This document shows, in pieces, positions 16,940 to 25,852 of a stretch of 64,000 bases of DNA (within the stretch, counting starts at the first letter, position 1; every line of letters starts with the position of its first letter). The notes under the pieces are model-generated. The model was not told the DNA's origin. It saw only the letters and a program-made list of their open reading frames with translations, and did no database searches. A program made the position numbers and the translations under genes. Source of the stretch: an uncultured Ruminococcus sp. (GTDB lineage: Bacteria; Bacillota; Clostridia; Oscillospirales; Acutalibacteraceae); NCBI GenBank assembly GCA_902799245.1, contig CADBZY010000015.1, positions 1 to 64,000 on the forward strand, written 5' to 3'.

Positions 16940-17040
16940 TTCCAAGCATATATTCCAAGCCCGAAGGGCTTCCTTCATTATTCACTATTCGTTATTCACC
17001 ATTCACTATTCTCTAAAGCGAACGAACGTGAGCGTTCTGC
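16940..17040. repeat. Intergenic heptad array with AAGCCC palindrome
   Basis: Palindrome AAGCCCGAAGGGCTT (16957-16971) followed by five tandem 7-mers at 16980-17014 (ATTCACT, ATTCGTT, ATTCACC, ATTCACT, ATTCTCT) and the GC-rich tail AAGCGAACGAACGTGAGCGT. Same modular layout as at 1.9 and 40.6 kb. Confidence 0.85.
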
Positions 17041-17053
17041 GCCTGCAACAAGG

Positions 17054-18412
17054 CTAATTCTTAAGGCTCTGTAAGGGCGCGGGAATTCTTCCGCCTCTTG
17101 CAATGAATTTCGCCGGTGAATAGCGGTTCACGTCCATAATGGGTGCGCTGCCGAAGAGTCCGCCGAATTCCATGTCCTCGCCGGGCTTCTTGCCGATGGC
17201 GGGAATGAGGCGGATGGCGGTGGTCTTGCTGTTGACCATGCCGATGGCGGCTTCATCCGCGAGAATGGCGGAAATGATTTCGGCGGGCGTATCGCCGGGA
17301 ATGGCGATCATGTCCAGACCGACGGAGCAGACGGCGGTCATGGCTTCTAATTTGGTGAGGGAAAGCGCGCCGCAGCGTGCCGCGTCGATCATTCCCGCGT
17401 CCTCCGAGACGGGAATGAACGCGCCGGAAAGTCCGCCGACGTGGGAGCTTGCCATTACGCCGCCCTTCTTGACCGCGTCGTTGAGCAGGGCAAGACAGGC
17501 GGTGGTTCCGTGAGCGCCGCAGGCTTCCAGACCCATTTCCTCGAGAATGTGCGCGACGGAATCGCCCACAGCCGGAGTCGGAGCAAGCGACAGGTCGACA
17601 ATGCCGAAGGGAACGCACAGACGGCGGGAAGCCTCCTGCGCCACGAGCTGTCCCATGCGGGTGATTTTGAAGGCGGTGCGCTTGACAATATCGGCGACTT
17701 CGGTAATATTCGCGTCGGGAGCCTTGGCAAGCGCCGCGCGGACAACGCCGGGGCCGCTCACACCGACATTCACCACGCAGTCGGGTTCGCCGACCCCGTG
17801 GAAGGCGCCCGCCATGAAGGGATTGTCTTCGGGGGCGTTGCAGAAGATGACCAGCTTCGCCGCGCCGAAGCAGTTGTTGTCGGCGGTCAGTTCGGCGCAC
17901 TGACGGACGATGTGTCCCATTTTGGCAACCGCGTCCATATTGATTCCCGCCTTGGTGGAGCCGATATTGACGGAGGAACAGACCCTTTCCGTCTCGGCAA
18001 GCGCCTGCGGAATGCTTTCAATCAGCGCGTAATCGCCGGGGCCGAAGCCCTTATGCACCAGCGCGGAATAGCCGCCGAGGAAGTTCACGCCCACCTGCTT
18101 TGCGGCTTTGTCGAGGGCGTGGGCGATCTTGACGGGGTTCTTGTCGGGGCATGCCGCCGCGACCATTGCCGCCGGCGTGACGGAAATGCGCTTGTTGATA
18201 ATCGGAATGCCGTATTCGGCTTCGATGTCCTCGCCGGTTTTGACGAGGTTGCCGGCATAGCGGCAGATTTTGTCGTAAATTTTGTCGCACATCCTGTCGA
18301 TGTCGCTGTCGGCGCAGTCGAGCAGGCTGATGCCCATGGTAATGGTGCGGATGTCCAGATTTTCATCCTGGATCATGTGGATAGTTTCAAGAATATCTTT
18401 GGTATTCAGCAT
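17054..18412 (-). CDS. UPF0210 (PFL/DUF711) family protein
   Basis: A 452-residue protein of the UPF0210 family, starting [20 protein letters not shown]; the length matches the family. It carries the glycine-rich blocks [20 protein letters not shown] and [17 protein letters not shown]. The family has a known fold related to pyruvate formate-lyase-like barrels, but no established reaction; no glycyl-radical function is implied. The ATG has GGGAG 8 bases upstream. It follows the ACT protein by 21 bases, and this pair is commonly adjacent in Firmicutes, pointing to an amino-acid-responsive role. Confidence 0.93.
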   Translation of the reverse strand: MLNTKDILETIHMIQDENLDIRTITMGISLLDCADSDIDRMCDKIYDKICRYAGNLVKTGEDIEAEYGIPIINKRISVTPAAMVAAACPDKNPVKIAHALDKAAKQVGVNFLGGYSALVHKGFGPGDYALIESIPQALAETERVCSSVNIGSTKAGINMDAVAKMGHIVRQCAELTADNNCFGAAKLVIFCNAPEDNPFMAGAFHGVGEPDCVVNVGVSGPGVVRAALAKAPDANITEVADIVKRTAFKITRMGQLVAQEASRRLCVPFGIVDLSLAPTPAVGDSVAHILEEMGLEACGAHGTTACLALLNDAVKKGGVMASSHVGGLSGAFIPVSEDAGMIDAARCGALSLTKLEAMTAVCSVGLDMIAIPGDTPAEIISAILADEAAIGMVNSKTTAIRLIPAIGKKPGEDMEFGGLFGSAPIMDVNRYSPAKFIARGGRIPAPLQSLKN

Positions 18413-18433
18413 TGTCTTCGCTCCCGTTCAAAT

Positions 18434-18703
18434 TTATATTCTGTGCATGGAATTGAAAATATCCTCATGCATGATGTGAACGGACAGCGCGTTCTGCCTG
18501 CCGTACTCCTTCAGCTCGTCGCTGAGCTGCGCAAAGGGAGCGTTGGAGTCGGAAATGTCCGCCAGCATGACCATGGCGAATAGATCCTGCATGATAGACT
18601 GGCTGACTTCCATGATATTCACGTTGTATTTAACACATATATTGGATACGCCGGCGAGTATGCCAACCATATCCTTGCCTATGACGGTGATTACTGCTCT
18701 CAT
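18434..18703 (-). CDS. ACT domain protein, UPF0237 type
   Basis: An 89-residue single ACT domain (VITVIGKDMVGILAGVSNIC, then NIMEVSQSIM), a small-molecule-binding regulatory fold that often senses amino acids. It probably acts as a dimer in the cytoplasm. Encoded directly ahead of the UPF0210 gene, with GGAG about 12 bases before its ATG; the two form an operon. Family length is about 89-90, so it is complete. Confidence 0.93.
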   Translation of the reverse strand: MRAVITVIGKDMVGILAGVSNICVKYNVNIMEVSQSIMQDLFAMVMLADISDSNAPFAQLSDELKEYGRQNALSVHIMHEDIFNSMHRI

Positions 18704-18722
18704 TGTTGTGATGTCTCCTTTT

Positions 18723-18750
18723 TTAGTGGTTAGTGGTTAGTGGTTAGTGA
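18723..18750. repeat. TTAGTGG heptad array
   Basis: Three exact tandem copies of TTAGTGG plus a partial fourth between the TIR gene and the ACT gene; another sequence variant of the window-wide 7-bp repeat class. Confidence 0.8.
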
Positions 18751-18762
18751 AAATTTTATCAC

Positions 18763-19902
18763 TCACCTGACCCCAAGGCGGGCAAGGGCTTTTTTGGCTT
18801 TATCATTTCCGGCCTCTGCCGCATGGCGGTAAAGGCGGATTGCTTCATTGAGGTTCTTTGCAACGCCCTGACCCTTTTCATAGCATAAAGCAAGATTATA
18901 CTGCGCCTTTACATACCCCTGATCGGCGGCAAGTCGGTAGTATTTCACCGCCTGCGCGTAATCCTGCGGCACGCCCTGTCCGTTATAATATGAATAGCCA
19001 AGATTATGCTGCGCGTCTGCATCTCCCTGATCGGCGGCAAGTCGGTAGTATTTCACCGCCTGCGCGTAATCCTGCGGCACGCCCTGTCCGGCGTTTGCAT
19101 ACCCCTGATCGGCGGCAAGGCGGTAGTATTTCACCGCCTGCGCGTAATCCTGCGGCACGCCCTGTCCCCAATAATAGCACCCGCCAAGATTAAACTGCGC
19201 GTCTGCATCCCCCTGATCGGCGGCAAGGCGGTAGTATTTCACCGCCTGCGCGTAATCCTGCGGCACGCCCTGTCCTCTTTCATAGCATATGCCAAGATTA
19301 TACTGCGCCATTGCAAAACCCTGATCGGCGGCAAGGCGGAAGTATTTCACCGCCTGCGCGTAATCCTGCGGTTTGCCGTTTTGACCAACATGATAATCAT
19401 AGCCCAACTGATTGAGTTCGCCTGCCGACAAGGAGGCTTCGGAAGGCGCGGCGCTTCTGCCGGAACCATGCCCTATCGCTGTCATGATCTTTTCGGCGTC
19501 GGCTCTTTCAATGCAGTGCCACAGCAGAATCTGCTGCCACCACATTTGATGCTGGATGTTGACGTCACGGTCTTTTATATCGTCCAGCAGCGCTATGTAA
19601 ACCTTCTTGTTATTTTCACTGTTTGTCGCTAAATTGTACTCCAGCCGCACATAGGAGAGCCTTTCACGCTGCATCAGCTTTTTGGTCACAAACATGATAA
19701 CCGCCTTGCAGCTTGCTATATGCTCCGCGATCTGCTTTTCCCATTGCTCGCCTGCGACAAGCCCCTGGTCGTACCACAACGGCACGCCGCTCTGGTGCAT
19801 GGCAAACGCGATCGGCGCGACCCTCTCCGCGTCCTCGGAATTGTAGCTGATGAAATAGCTCCCGCTCTGATTGCTGGGAGTAAACCCGAAATAGGTTGAC
19901 AT
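18763..19902 (-). CDS. TIR domain protein with Sel1-like repeats
   Basis: 379 residues from the ATG at 19902 (AAGGAG 10 bases upstream; the frame extends further without a better site). Residues about 14-140 form a bacterial TIR domain: SYFISYNSED, LWYDQGLVAGEQWEKQI and the helix SYVRLEYNLA, whose Glu88 is at the position of the NAD-cleaving glutamate of active TIR enzymes. A 25-residue linker leads to six Sel1/TPR-like units (about 165-375) of the form GQGVPQDYAQAVKYYRLAAD. One unit has lost ten residues. No signal peptide. Possible role: NAD-degrading or cyclic-nucleotide-producing defence or stress effector, with the repeats sensing a partner. It stands alone, so the system and target are unknown. 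Confidence 0.88.
   Translation of the reverse strand: MSTYFGFTPSNQSGSYFISYNSEDAERVAPIAFAMHQSGVPLWYDQGLVAGEQWEKQIAEHIASCKAVIMFVTKKLMQRERLSYVRLEYNLATNSENNKKVYIALLDDIKDRDVNIQHQMWWQQILLWHCIERADAEKIMTAIGHGSGRSAAPSEASLSAGELNQLGYDYHVGQNGKPQDYAQAVKYFRLAADQGFAMAQYNLGICYERGQGVPQDYAQAVKYYRLAADQGDADAQFNLGGCYYWGQGVPQDYAQAVKYYRLAADQGYANAGQGVPQDYAQAVKYYRLAADQGDADAQHNLGYSYYNGQGVPQDYAQAVKYYRLAADQGYVKAQYNLALCYEKGQGVAKNLNEAIRLYRHAAEAGNDKAKKALARLGVR
18919..19372. repeat. Near-identical coding repeats in the TIR-Sel1 gene
   Basis: Five DNA units, normally 108 bp, share a block of about 60 bases that is almost identical between copies, including at synonymous sites. One unit is 30 bp shorter in frame. This points to recent duplication or gene conversion and to a locus able to change repeat number. 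Confidence 0.85.
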
Positions 19903-19977
19903 ACGATATTCGCTCCTTGATTTTCTTCTTGATAATGAACAAAAATACAGCTTATTATGAAAGAGCAAACGCATTGC

Positions 19978-20190
19978 AAATCGGGGCTTTGCTCGTTGGT
20001 AGACGAAGTTTTTTCTTCAACCGGGGAAGGACGCAGGCGATTATACACTTTATCTGTTGCGCCCGGGTTGTTTTTTTATCCGGGGTTATTGCAGCGATGG
20101 GCGCTGCCCTTGACCCGCCAGGAGGAACAAGTTCCCCCTGGACTCCCGCGCTCGCCTGGATGAAAAACGCTCGCTAATTATGCGCTGCGC
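19978..20190. repeat. Multi-hairpin intergenic element, copy 1 (short form)
   Basis: Shares with the copies at 28.6 and 49.6 kb the segments TTGCGCCCGGG, ATCCGGGGTTATTGCAGCGA and a CCAGGAGGAAC...GTTCCCCCTGG stem. The two central hairpins present in the other copies are missing, and the GGGGC stem is eroded. It fills most of the 318-base gap between the TIR gene and the binding-protein gene; no coding region is supported there. Confidence 0.8.
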
Positions 20191-20220
20191 TATGCTTTTT
20201 TTCTTTTCTTTACCTTCTGC

Positions 20221-21183
20221 CTAATCTATAAATACGTCCTCTTCTTCCTCCGGCTCGATCATGCCTTCGGGAATGACGTCGTCGGTGATAATGTCGGGGT
20301 GAAGAATCTTCGCCATCCGCCACGCGCCCTTTATGACCCCCTGGTACTGGTCGTCAAAGACCGTCATGTCCATCGCGTACACCCTGAAATTGTCCAGCGC
20401 CGGAATACCCACCAGACTGCTCTTGGCGCGGAGCCGCATTTCAACGCCCGGAGGCGCGATAATCACGTCGGGGTCGCTGCGCATGAGGTCGGACAGCGCG
20501 TACTCTCCCTGCATGGAGTCCCTCGCAACATTGAAACCGCCCGTAAGTTCCAGTATCGCCGAGACAAGCGTATCGCCTGTGGCAAACTGGGTGAGATCGC
20601 TCGACAGAATCAAGCAGGTATTCCACGCCGTTTCGGATTCCACCATCCGCGAAATGTCGTCAAGCTGGGAAAAAATATCATTGGCTATGTCACAGCCCTT
20701 GTTGTAGCCCGTATTGCCGCCCTTGAAGCAGGCGCCGAGCGCGCCGTACATCTCCACCATAGACGCCCTGCCTTTGGCACGCGGGATGACGACGACGGGA
20801 ATTCCCTTCTCCTGTATGTCTTTGACCGATTTGGCTGCAATCGTGTCGTCGGCGATGACCAGATCAACGTTGTTGCCGAACAGCAGATCGACCGAAGGAT
20901 TATCCGGCGTGCCGCAGGCTTTCAGATCGTCGGCTTCTTTATAATCGCAGTTGGCGGTTCTGCCGAACATCTGCTTCTCATAGCCCATGGCATAGATAAT
21001 GCCGATCAGTGTGCTGGAATAGCAAACTACCTTCGACGGAGCGCCTACAAACTTCACGCCGCCCACCTCGACGGGGTAATTCGGCGTGTTGTCCACATCT
21101 TCACTGTCGCCGCAGCCGCTCAGCGGCAGCATGTAGAATACCGTCAGCAACGCGAGAAGTATCGCGGTCGCTTTCTTTTTCAA
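20221..21183 (-). CDS. TroA/BtuF-like substrate-binding lipoprotein (ABC transporter), orphan
   Basis: A 320-residue lipoprotein; signal peptide with lipobox (LPLSGC, Cys near 24). It has the class III (helical backbone) binding-protein layout: an N-lobe with VDLLFGNNVDLVIADDT and IPVVVIPRAKGRASM, a long linking helix, and a C-lobe with SDLMRSDPDVIIAPPGVEM. Such proteins deliver corrinoids, iron-siderophores or metals. No permease or ATPase gene is next to it, so the substrate is unknown. Start is TTG, with GGAGGTG eight bases upstream overlapping the S41-like gene's end; the two are probably cotranscribed. Confidence 0.82.
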   Translation of the reverse strand: MKKKATAILLALLTVFYMLPLSGCGDSEDVDNTPNYPVEVGGVKFVGAPSKVVCYSSTLIGIIYAMGYEKQMFGRTANCDYKEADDLKACGTPDNPSVDLLFGNNVDLVIADDTIAAKSVKDIQEKGIPVVVIPRAKGRASMVEMYGALGACFKGGNTGYNKGCDIANDIFSQLDDISRMVESETAWNTCLILSSDLTQFATGDTLVSAILELTGGFNVARDSMQGEYALSDLMRSDPDVIIAPPGVEMRLRAKSSLVGIPALDNFRVYAMDMTVFDDQYQGVIKGAWRMAKILHPDIITDDVIPEGMIEPEEEEDVFID

Positions 21184-21206
21184 TGATCAGGCACCTCCTG
21201 CCTCTG

Positions 21207-22556
21207 TCAGCCCTTCTTGGTCGTTGCCTTAGTTTCTTTTGTCGTTTTGGCGTCTTTTGTGGTCTTTGCGTTCTTTGTGGTCTTATCGGCGTTCTTTGCC
21301 GTTGTCGCGGTGGAATCGCTCGGCGTAACGGTGCCGTTCTCCTGCGCCTCCGCCTCCTTGCGCGCCGCGATGACGGAATTCACGCGGTCAAGCGCGGTCT
21401 GAAGCTGCGGATCGCTCTCGTCGGAGAGCAGATAGCGGTTGATCTTCTGGTAAGAGGTCAGTTCCACCTCAAACTGCGGGATGACCTTGCCTTCGGAGAT
21501 AATGTCGCCTAAATCGTCCGACCATTTGCCGGTGGTGATTCTGACGGCACAGCCGTTGCTGAGCTGGAAAAGCTCCTGCACGGTGTCGTGACCGGCGGTC
21601 TTGGTGCCGATGCTCTCGGCGGCGTTGTAATTCATCATGACGGCGGCAAAAAGCTCCGCCGCGCCGTCGGTGCCTTCGTTGACAAGCACTTCCATCGGCA
21701 GGTCGATGAATTTGGTGTCCGATGTGTATTTAATGGAGGAATTGCCGTCCTTGCCCGTCACACTCATGAGCTTTCCGGCGGGAAGCAGCGTGTCGAGTAT
21801 CTCACAGGCATACTCATAATTGTCGCCGCCGTTGTCGCGCACGTCGATGATGAGTCCCGCCACGTTCTGATTGCGCAGCTTGTTGAGCGCGGAATTGAAC
21901 TGCTCCGGTGTCTTGGCGTTGAATTCGTAGATTTTGATCACGCCGACGCTCTCGCCCGTTACACGGCAGGCAACCGACTTGGTTTCGAATTTGGAGCGTG
22001 TCAGCTCGTAGCCGGATTTCTTTCCATTGCGGCTGAGCACGACCGACACCTTCGGCGAAGTCTCCGCGATGAGGGACATCGCTCTTTCATAGCCCAGCGT
22101 GAGGACATCCTTGCCCTCGACGCTGACGATCAGGTCGCCCGGCTTGATGCCCGCCTTGTCCGCGGGAGAACCTTTGTAGACCACATTCACCAGAATGTAG
22201 CCTTCGCCGGAACGGTCCACATCCATTCCGAGACCGAATGTGTAGCCGAGGCTTTCATTCACGGCAAGCTGGTATTCGTCCGCCGTCAGATAACCGCAGT
22301 GTGCGTCGTCCAGTCCCAGAACATAGCCGTGAGATATGTTTTTTTGCAGATAATTCTCCGATATTTCGCCGCAATAATTCTGCCGGACGGTCATATCGAT
22401 TTCGGAAAGAATCTGATACATGTTCTGACGCTCCGTCACCGAGCGCATCCGGCTGTCAAAGACACGTATGGCGGCGGTATAGGTAATGACTACGGCAAAC
22501 GCGGCGACAATGGCGGCAATGGAGACTGCCATGCCAAGGGAGATTTTTTTGTTCAT
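21207..22556 (-). CDS. S41/C-terminal processing protease homologue lacking the catalytic Ser-Lys dyad
   Basis: 449 residues from the ATG at 22556 (GAGGTG 8 bases upstream). It has an N-terminal membrane helix (about 8-30), the S41 N-terminal region, a PDZ domain (about 100-185, GSPADKAGIKPGDLIVSVEG), an S41 core (LIIDVRDNGGDNYEYACEIL) and a Lys/Thr-rich tail from about 417. In active CtpA/CtpB the Ser sits three before the Glu of the SAxSE motif, with the Lys 25 residues later. Here these positions are Gly298 and His323, while Gln327 is kept. It is therefore probably a pseudoprotease that binds C-termini through PDZ. A terminator separates it from the upstream M23 gene; a weak promoter (-10 TATGAT, 22631-22636) may serve it. 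Confidence 0.88.
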   Translation of the reverse strand: MNKKISLGMAVSIAAIVAAFAVVITYTAAIRVFDSRMRSVTERQNMYQILSEIDMTVRQNYCGEISENYLQKNISHGYVLGLDDAHCGYLTADEYQLAVNESLGYTFGLGMDVDRSGEGYILVNVVYKGSPADKAGIKPGDLIVSVEGKDVLTLGYERAMSLIAETSPKVSVVLSRNGKKSGYELTRSKFETKSVACRVTGESVGVIKIYEFNAKTPEQFNSALNKLRNQNVAGLIIDVRDNGGDNYEYACEILDTLLPAGKLMSVTGKDGNSSIKYTSDTKFIDLPMEVLVNEGTDGAAELFAAVMMNYNAAESIGTKTAGHDTVQELFQLSNGCAVRITTGKWSDDLGDIISEGKVIPQFEVELTSYQKINRYLLSDESDPQLQTALDRVNSVIAARKEAEAQENGTVTPSDSTATTAKNADKTTKNAKTTKDAKTTKETKATTKKG

Positions 22557-22721
22557 CTGAAAAAGCACCTCTTTCACGGATTTTTTCGAGGAATTCACGA
22601 TTATCTGACCTGCGACAGACTTCTCATATAATCATACCACATATCGCGCCGATAATAAACACTTTTTTTATAAAAATTTAGATTTTTTATCGGAATCCGG
22701 TTGATTTTGGCACTCGGCAAA

Positions 22722-22759
22722 AGGCAGGCTCCTACCTTCTACCTTCTACCTTCCTGCCT
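22722..22759. repeat. CTACCTT heptads inside an inverted repeat
   Basis: Three tandem CTACCTT units flanked by AGGCAGG (22722-22728) and CCTGCCT (22753-22759), which could fold as a hairpin with the heptads in its loop. Confidence 0.75.
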
Positions 22760-22762
22760 GAG

Positions 22763-22798
22763 AAAAATCCCGCAGTCCTCAAGAAAGAACTGCGGGAT
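22763..22798 (-). terminator. Terminator after the ftsE-ftsX-M23 operon
   Basis: Perfect 10-bp stem ATCCCGCAGT/ACTGCGGGAT (22767-22776 with 22789-22798) followed on the minus strand by T residues. It lies 25 bases after the M23 gene and separates it from the S41-like gene. Confidence 0.9.
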
Positions 22799-22822
22799 GA
22801 AGAAGAAATGTAAAATAAAAAA

Positions 22823-24052
22823 TTATAAGTAGTTGATCGGGTTGACGGCTGTGCCGTTGATACGTATCTCAAAGTGGAGATGCGGGCCGGTGGAGCGTCC
22901 GGTGGAACCGACCTTGCCGATCTGCTGTCCCTTGGTGACGGACTGTCCCACGCTCACCATGCGCTTGCTCATGTGACCGTAAACGGTCATCTTTCCGCCG
23001 CCGTGATCGAGAATGACGTAGTTTCCGTAGCCGCCGGCATTGTAGGCGCTGGTGACGACCTTGCCGCCGTTGGAAGCGGCGATCTTTGCGCCGGAGGGAG
23101 CGCCTATGTCGATACCTCTGTGGTAACTGCTCACTCTCTTGCCGTTCAGGGTGAATGTTCTCGGGCCGTAGGGGGAAGTGATGCGCTTGTAGCCCGGCGT
23201 CGGCCAGCCGAAGGAACCGCCGTAGTACTCGGTATTCTGGGAGTTGGCGGTATTCTGGTTGATCAGCGCGTCGAGAGCCGCTCTTGCCTTGGACATTTCA
23301 AGGTCGATCTCCGCCTGCTTTTTCTTGTAGGCCGCTTCGTCCGCCTTGATCTGCTTCATGAGCGTCTCGGCTTCCTTCTGCTGCGCGTCAAGCTCGGTCT
23401 TTTTCTTGGCAAGCTCCTTCTTCTGCGCGTCTATTTCTTTTTTATGCTCTTCCACCTTTGCCTTCTTGTCCTGGTAGCCCTGCTTGTCGTTGACCAGCTC
23501 GTCGATCAGACCCTGGTCGTACTTCGCCATGGCTTCCAGATAAACGGTGTTGGAGATAAGCTCCTCCACGCCGTCGGAGCAGAGAATCACTTCAAGGCCG
23601 CCGGTCATGTCGCCGGAAATATAGATCGCTCTCATGCGCTCCTTGAATTTCTGCTTGCTGTTTTCGATCTCCTGATCCTTTGCCGCGATTTCGTCCTCGA
23701 TCTCCTTGATCTCGGCGTTGGCGGCGGCGATCTGGTTGTTCACCGTGGTGATCTGGGTCTGGAGATTCTCCACCAGCTCGTTGACAAGATCAAGCTGCTC
23801 CTGCGCCGCTGCCTTGCTCTTTTTGAGATTTCTCAGCTTGGCGGAAATATTTTTCGCCTGACTTTCCAGCTGGGTCTGCTTTTTTTGCAGATCCGCCTTG
23901 GTCGCCGCGGAAGCTGTCACACCTACCTGCGTATCGGCAGGGATCAGCTCAACGGTCAGAGCCATTGCCGACAGAAGCAGGATAACGCATACAATAACCT
24001 TCGCAAATGAAAATTTTCTTACTGTCTGAACTGCGGTTGAATCATTCATCAT
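22823..24052 (-). CDS. Coiled-coil M23 (LytM) peptidoglycan hydrolase of the FtsEX system
   Basis: About 409 residues; ATG at 24052 or 24049, both served by GGAGG and overlapping the ftsX stop. A signal peptide (cleavage near VTASAA) is followed by a long two-part coiled coil (about 45-290), a disordered linker and a C-terminal M23 domain. The zinc ligands are present (HRGIDIG and GPHLHFEI), so the enzyme should be active. The plan equals EnvC/CwlO-type partners that FtsEX switches on at the outer face of the membrane for cell separation or elongation. Being third in the ftsE-ftsX operon supports that role. Confidence 0.9.
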   Translation of the reverse strand: MMNDSTAVQTVRKFSFAKVIVCVILLLSAMALTVELIPADTQVGVTASAATKADLQKKQTQLESQAKNISAKLRNLKKSKAAAQEQLDLVNELVENLQTQITTVNNQIAAANAEIKEIEDEIAAKDQEIENSKQKFKERMRAIYISGDMTGGLEVILCSDGVEELISNTVYLEAMAKYDQGLIDELVNDKQGYQDKKAKVEEHKKEIDAQKKELAKKKTELDAQQKEAETLMKQIKADEAAYKKKQAEIDLEMSKARAALDALINQNTANSQNTEYYGGSFGWPTPGYKRITSPYGPRTFTLNGKRVSSYHRGIDIGAPSGAKIAASNGGKVVTSAYNAGGYGNYVILDHGGGKMTVYGHMSKRMVSVGQSVTKGQQIGKVGSTGRSTGPHLHFEIRINGTAVNPINYL

Positions 24053-24965
24053 TGAGACCTCCGTCATTTCTAAGATATTTTCTTATGGAAACCAGACTGC
24101 CGATCGAACCGGAAAGCACGCCGCTTCCGATAAAGGCAATCAGCAGGTTAAAGAGCATGGAAGAATACGGCAGCACGCCTGTGGCCAGCACGTCGGTAAT
24201 GGAAGACGCTGCCGCGGAATAAATGTAGGACACCAGTCCGAAGGAAATCAGTCCCGCGATAAGACCGATGACAATGCCCTCCACAAGGAACGGCATACGT
24301 ATAAACCAGTCGGTAGCGCCGACCGACTTCATGATGGAAATTTCCAGCTTTCGCACGTACATGGTCAGCTTGATGGTGTTGGTGATGATGAAGAGCGAAA
24401 CCACCAGCAGCAATCCAACGATCCACGCGCCGACCACCGTTACCGTCTGATTGATGCCCATCAGCTTTTCGGCGTATTCGCGGTTGTCCCTGACCGTATA
24501 GACCTCCGGCAGGTTTTTGAGCTGCTGCACCGTCGTTTCGTACCGCGTCGGATCCTTGAAGCCCACCTTGAAGGCGTCAGGAAGGATATTCGCCGTATCG
24601 CCGAGGGTGTCGATGATCTTCAGCTTTTCGTCAAATCTGTCCATCAGCGAGGAAAAGCCCTTTTCCTTGGGAACAAATTCTATGTTTTCGGGGTCGACAT
24701 TGTCGACCGTAAGAATCTTTTTCTGCACGTCGGCAACGGTCAGAGTCGCGTCGCTGCCGCTCACGGTGTCGTTGAGGAACACCATGACCACGTTTTTATC
24801 CTCGAAAAGCTCCATGACGTGGGTGATATTGACCGAAACCAGCACCGCGCTGCCCATCAGCACCAGGCAGCAGACCAGCACGCCGACCGAGGCAAAGGTC
24901 ATCAGGCGGTTCGCCCACGCGTTGCGCAGACCTTCGCGGACAAGGTACTTGAAATTATTAAACAT
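24042..24965 (-). CDS. ftsX: Permease-like cell division protein FtsX
   Basis: 307 residues from the ATG at 24965 (GGAGG 9 bases upstream; the longer frame is spurious). It has four membrane helices: about residues 20-45, then after an extracellular loop of about 125 residues three near the C-terminus. The extracellular domain is the part that contacts the M23 hydrolase. The gene overlaps the ftsE stop by eight bases and the hydrolase start by a few, so translation of all three is coupled. Confidence 0.93.
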   Translation of the reverse strand: MFNNFKYLVREGLRNAWANRLMTFASVGVLVCCLVLMGSAVLVSVNITHVMELFEDKNVVMVFLNDTVSGSDATLTVADVQKKILTVDNVDPENIEFVPKEKGFSSLMDRFDEKLKIIDTLGDTANILPDAFKVGFKDPTRYETTVQQLKNLPEVYTVRDNREYAEKLMGINQTVTVVGAWIVGLLLVVSLFIITNTIKLTMYVRKLEISIMKSVGATDWFIRMPFLVEGIVIGLIAGLISFGLVSYIYSAAASSITDVLATGVLPYSSMLFNLLIAFIGSGVLSGSIGSLVSIRKYLRNDGGLNDE

Positions 24966-25644
24966 AGTAATCGACCTCCGGTCCGCTGTCAGCCACAAGC
25001 TCGCCGTTCTGTATCTCGACGATACGGCGGCGGAACTTCCTGACAAGGGCGTGCTCATGTGTTACCATGAGAATGGTCGTACCGTTGTTGCGGTTGATCT
25101 GATTGAGCATATCCACGATTTCAAAGCTCATTCGGGGGTCAACGTTGCCGGTAGGCTCGTCCGCTATAATGAGCGCGGGATTGTTGATGAGTGCGCGGGC
25201 CAGACCCACGCGCTGCTGTTCGCCGCCCGAAAGCTCATTCGGATAGCACTTGGCTTTGTCGCCGAGTCCGACGTGACTCAGCACATAGGGCACCTTTTTG
25301 CGGATCGCCTTGGTGCTGGCGCCGGTGACGCGCATAGCAAACGCCACATTGTCAAACACCGTCATCTTTGGAATCAGGCGGAAGTCCTGAAACACCATGC
25401 CCAGTGTGCGTCTGTAGTAAGGGATGTCCCTGTGGCGCAGGGTGGAAAGGCGGGTGTTGTTGACGATGACCTCGCCGCTGTTGGGCGTTTCCTCACGCAT
25501 GAGTATCTTAAGCAAGGTCGATTTGCCCGCTCCCGAAGAACCGACTATAAACACAAACTCGCCCTCGTTGACTCTCAGATTGAGGTCGCGCAGGGCTTTG
25601 GTGCCGTTGTCATAGGTTTTGTAAACATTGCGGAATTCTATCAA
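24958..25644 (-). CDS. ftsE: Cell division ATP-binding protein FtsE
   Basis: A 228-residue ABC ATPase with Walker A GSSGAGKST, Q-loop VFQDFRLIP, signature LSGGEQQR, Walker B LIIADEP followed by TGNVDP, and the switch His in VTHEHALV. The TGNVDP sequence is characteristic of FtsE. It transmits ATP hydrolysis through FtsX to the periplasmic hydrolase. Start is TTG at 25644; AAGGAG is 13 bases upstream, and no in-frame ATG exists nearby. Confidence 0.95.
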   Translation of the reverse strand: MIEFRNVYKTYDNGTKALRDLNLRVNEGEFVFIVGSSGAGKSTLLKILMREETPNSGEVIVNNTRLSTLRHRDIPYYRRTLGMVFQDFRLIPKMTVFDNVAFAMRVTGASTKAIRKKVPYVLSHVGLGDKAKCYPNELSGGEQQRVGLARALINNPALIIADEPTGNVDPRMSFEIVDMLNQINRNNGTTILMVTHEHALVRKFRRRIVEIQNGELVADSGPEVDYYV

Positions 25645-25685
25645 TCTGACTTATTCACTCCTTAAATCACACATACATACATATA

Positions 25686-25716
25686 ATTATATATCATAAT
25701 TTTTATAAAATTGCAA
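25686..25716 (-). promoter_or_regulatory. Candidate promoter of ftsE-ftsX
   Basis: Minus-strand -10 TATAAT (25686-25691) and -35 TTGCAA (25711-25716) with a long 19-base spacer in AT-rich DNA. The only plausible promoter in the divergent ftsE/map gap on this strand. Confidence 0.4.
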
Positions 25717-25852
25717 TATTTTTAAAACATTTAATGAACAATGATTTTTTCAAAATATCAGATTTTCCGCCGACAGCCCTTTATTTTTCCGCGACTTTGT
25801 GATAGAATGGTTTTCGTTGAATTAATCATAACATATTCAGGGAGTGACTCAC

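Noticed and set aside
18919-19372. CRISPR-like direct repeats
   Set aside because: The repeats are in frame, encode Sel1 units and have no variable spacers of constant length; no cas genes are nearby.
21207-25644. A single ftsE-ftsX-M23-S41 operon
   Set aside because: A perfect 10-bp stem with a T tract ends the M23 transcript at 22763-22798, so the S41-like gene is at best partly cotranscribed.
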